From positions 31,570,001 to 31,634,000 of the forward strand of contig NC_084927.1 of the NCBI RefSeq assembly GCF_958298935.1: 64,000 nt of DNA, given 5' to 3'. How positions within the stretch are numbered: the first letter of the stretch is position 1; each line of letters starts with the position of its first letter. Made by a program: the position numbers and the translations under genes. This DNA is from Phragmites australis (Eukaryota; Streptophyta; Magnoliopsida; Poales; Poaceae). Shown one piece after another: positions 61,920-64,000 of this stretch. The notes below the pieces were generated by a model. That model ran no database searches. It saw only the letters and a list, made by a program, of their open reading frames with translations, and was not told the DNA's origin.

Positions 61920-63955
61920 GACTGTGGTCTTTAAGGCCTTATTTAATGTGGGTCTTAGATTTTCGATCGTGCCTCTCATTGAAGGGGTGCTCCACTATTT
62001 TTATGTGGAGCTCCTCCAACTCTCCGCTAATGCCATCGCCCATCTGGCCATCTTTGAATGGGCCATGCGGGCGGAGGGTTGTGAGGGGCGAGCGAAGCTC
62101 TTCGCCACTATCCATGAAGCCAGCTGCCAGCCGAAAACTCGGATGAAGGATATGGAGACAAAGGTACTTAGTTTTGGCAGCGTGAACTTCCAGCTTTGAT
62201 AGGAGTACTAGGATGCATTCCCGGCAAAGGTCATCAATGACCGGTGTATATCGAGTGGTCGAAGGGGTGGTTCTACTATGATATAGGTGTCGGGTACCCC
62301 CTCCACTCCACCAACCGGGACATCCTGTATGCCCGGACCCTAGTGGTGGACACCAATGAGGCACAACTTGTTTCGTGGGTGGCGCTCCTCCGGAGGATGA
62401 GCATGCGTTATCTCACGGAGGAGTTCACAATGCTATGCATCCGGCCCCTTCGGGCATACTGGGACCACGCCTTTGAGCAAGGTGAGGAGGGTGAGCCAAA
62501 TGAGTACTCCGGGTCCACCGTCAGTTTGGGTGAGTCTTCTTCGTTGTCTAGAATAAAAACAACAAATGTGAAATACCTTTTTGTTTCAGGGAGTTGCCTT
62601 ACACTGGACCAAGCAGCTGAGATCATGGAGAAGTTTCTGGGCAAGCCATCTAACGCGGAAGGGGACCAATGGCTAGAGTTGGTTGGAAGTTGGGAGCAGC
62701 ACAACTGCATCTGCTCCTGCCTGGGTTTCAAGGCTCTGGCATGGCCGGATCCAACAGAGCCTCGGGTTCCCCGGAAGCGAGGGTCCGGGGCGCCTGGAGC
62801 CACATACAACGCAATTCACACGCCCCCGCTCTAGACTCAAGCCCCATCTACCCCCACAACCACGTACGCCAGCTCTACGGTCGAGTCTTCGGAGGTAGAG
62901 TCAGATGGGAGGAAGTGTCGAAGGCTCGCCAAAAGCATCGAGGATGCAGGAGATGGGGCTAGAGACAAGACCCGGTCCGATAGAGGCTATCGAGGGAAGG
63001 GTCCTGTCCCTCCGGACCTGACCAAGCACGACCAATGCGGAGGGGGTCATGAGGCCTCCCTTGACATCTACGTGGCATGGGAGATTGCTGGCCCCTCCGA
63101 CGACGAGGATGTCAGAAGCCCTTTTGTCGCTGCGCTAGCTAACAAGGGTGAGGCATCGTTTTTCCACCCTTTACTCTGTCGTGCTTATGCCTAGGGATCC
63201 TGAATTTGGTGTGCTTCTGGTTTGCAGGGGTCATTGGAGCGAACCTATCCTTAACCTCCGACCCAGAGGTTTTGGCTCCCCCTAAGAGCCTGGCGGCTCC
63301 TTCGGAGGTAGCTTGGGGGATGGGGGCTATATTGGAGGTTAGGGGATTGCCATCTCGGGAGGTCCCTTAGGACTCGACTCTAACTCTCGTGGCTGGGGCT
63401 AGGGGAGTTGGACCCCCCCTCCCCCATGGCGGCCGCCTCAATGCCCTTGGAGCAGGGCCTAAGTTTCAAGGCCTTGACTCCGGACAGCCTCGCACTTCGC
63501 TCGGAGGCGTTGAGCGCCTTTTCCTTCACGTCTCTTTCCTTAGAAGTGGGGATATCGAGCAATCTTTGGCTCGAGAGCCTTCAGAGGATATGGTGGTGTG
63601 TCCAGAGGTGGCAGCCTAGCAGGTATACAGTTATCCGGAGCTTCTTGGTCCGGTGTGTGTCTGCTAGTTTATCTTTTCTCCTTTGTCCCTTGCAGCAATT
63701 GCTCCTAGCGAAGGTGATAGGTTGCTCGCAGCGCTAAGCCCTCTCGGCAGCCTTGGACACCGCTCGGGAAGAAACGGCAAGGCTCCAGTGTACCCTAGAG
63801 GAGGCGTTGAAGCTAGTAGAGTCTGCGGAGGGTCATCTACAAGAAGAGACATCGTCCCAGGAACGTGCGGAGTGCCTTCTGAAGGGAGAGACGGAGCGCC
63901 GGGAGCGCACGAAGGTCTTCGCCCAGGGTGCTGCCGAAGCCTGCCCTTAGTGTAC
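61920..63955 (+). pseudogene. Decayed gypsy-type transposon protein (Transposase_28-like)
   Basis: Broken coding relic resembling the 'putative gypsy type transposon' proteins of grasses. Frame 61924-62199 has LRFSIVPLIEGVLHYFYVEL, LSANAIAHLAIFEWAMRAE and the family-like aromatic/hydrophobic pattern. It continues in frame 62244-62834 with EWSKGWFYYDIGVG and MSMRYLTEEFTMLCIRPLRA. Further on, 63753-63950 is a Glu-rich coiled coil (LEEALKLVESAEGHLQEETS, RAECLLKGETERRERTK), as in the C-terminal part of such proteins. Stops and frame changes separate the pieces. The window ends before the element does. Confidence 0.55.
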
Positions 63956-64000
63956 GGGTCGTGCCTGTGGGTTGACTCGTAGGGCGTGCTCGGTGATGTG

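Overview
This 64 kb window is plant nuclear DNA, most likely from a grass (Poaceae). The evidence is intron-containing genes with GT-AG junctions, GC-rich coding exons in AT-rich surroundings, TATA boxes about 95-165 bp upstream of start codons, and dense grass-type transposable elements. There is no bacterial-style operon, no CRISPR array, and I recognised no tRNA or rRNA gene. The species cannot be named from the sequence alone.

Three host genes look intact: an eight-exon SKU5-similar (SKS) multicopper-oxidase-like gene on the minus strand (1577-4569, 541 aa), a five-exon amino-acid permease of the LHT/AATL1 type on the minus strand (10173-12140, 512 aa), and an intronless DUF241/BPS1-like gene on the plus strand (26357-27412, 351 aa). 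A broken DUF295/F-box-like copy lies at 57575-58370. These genes are unrelated and simply sit as islands among repeats.

The most notable object is a Helitron of about 15.8 kb (40585-56418, minus strand). Its 3' end is textbook: a 7-bp all-GC hairpin, 7 nt, CTAG, then host T. It carries two cargo genes in the same orientation. One is a Rep-helicase (47822-52284) whose HUH and PIF1-type helicase motifs are preserved but whose frame is broken three times. The other is a replication-protein-A-like gene (42554-47456) that can be read through eight exons as an uninterrupted 514-aa frame, with a DUF223-type N-terminal OB fold, a middle OB fold, a four-cysteine zinc site and a C-terminal OB fold. The 2.7-kb first intron of the RPA-like gene holds an old tandem duplication of about 0.9 kb.

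Other elements: a hAT-type MITE with a perfect 8-bp target duplication (9087-9503); a non-autonomous LTR element (29682-37514) with about 0.83-kb LTRs and a 185-bp tandem array in place of gag-pol, inserted into an older MITE-like repeat; a relative or remnant of that element at 24370-25640; a decayed zinc-knuckle/DUF4283 retroelement gene (20990-21980); a decayed gypsy-type transposon protein at the right edge (61920-63955); and several small inverted and direct repeats. The stretches between carry no gene I can support.
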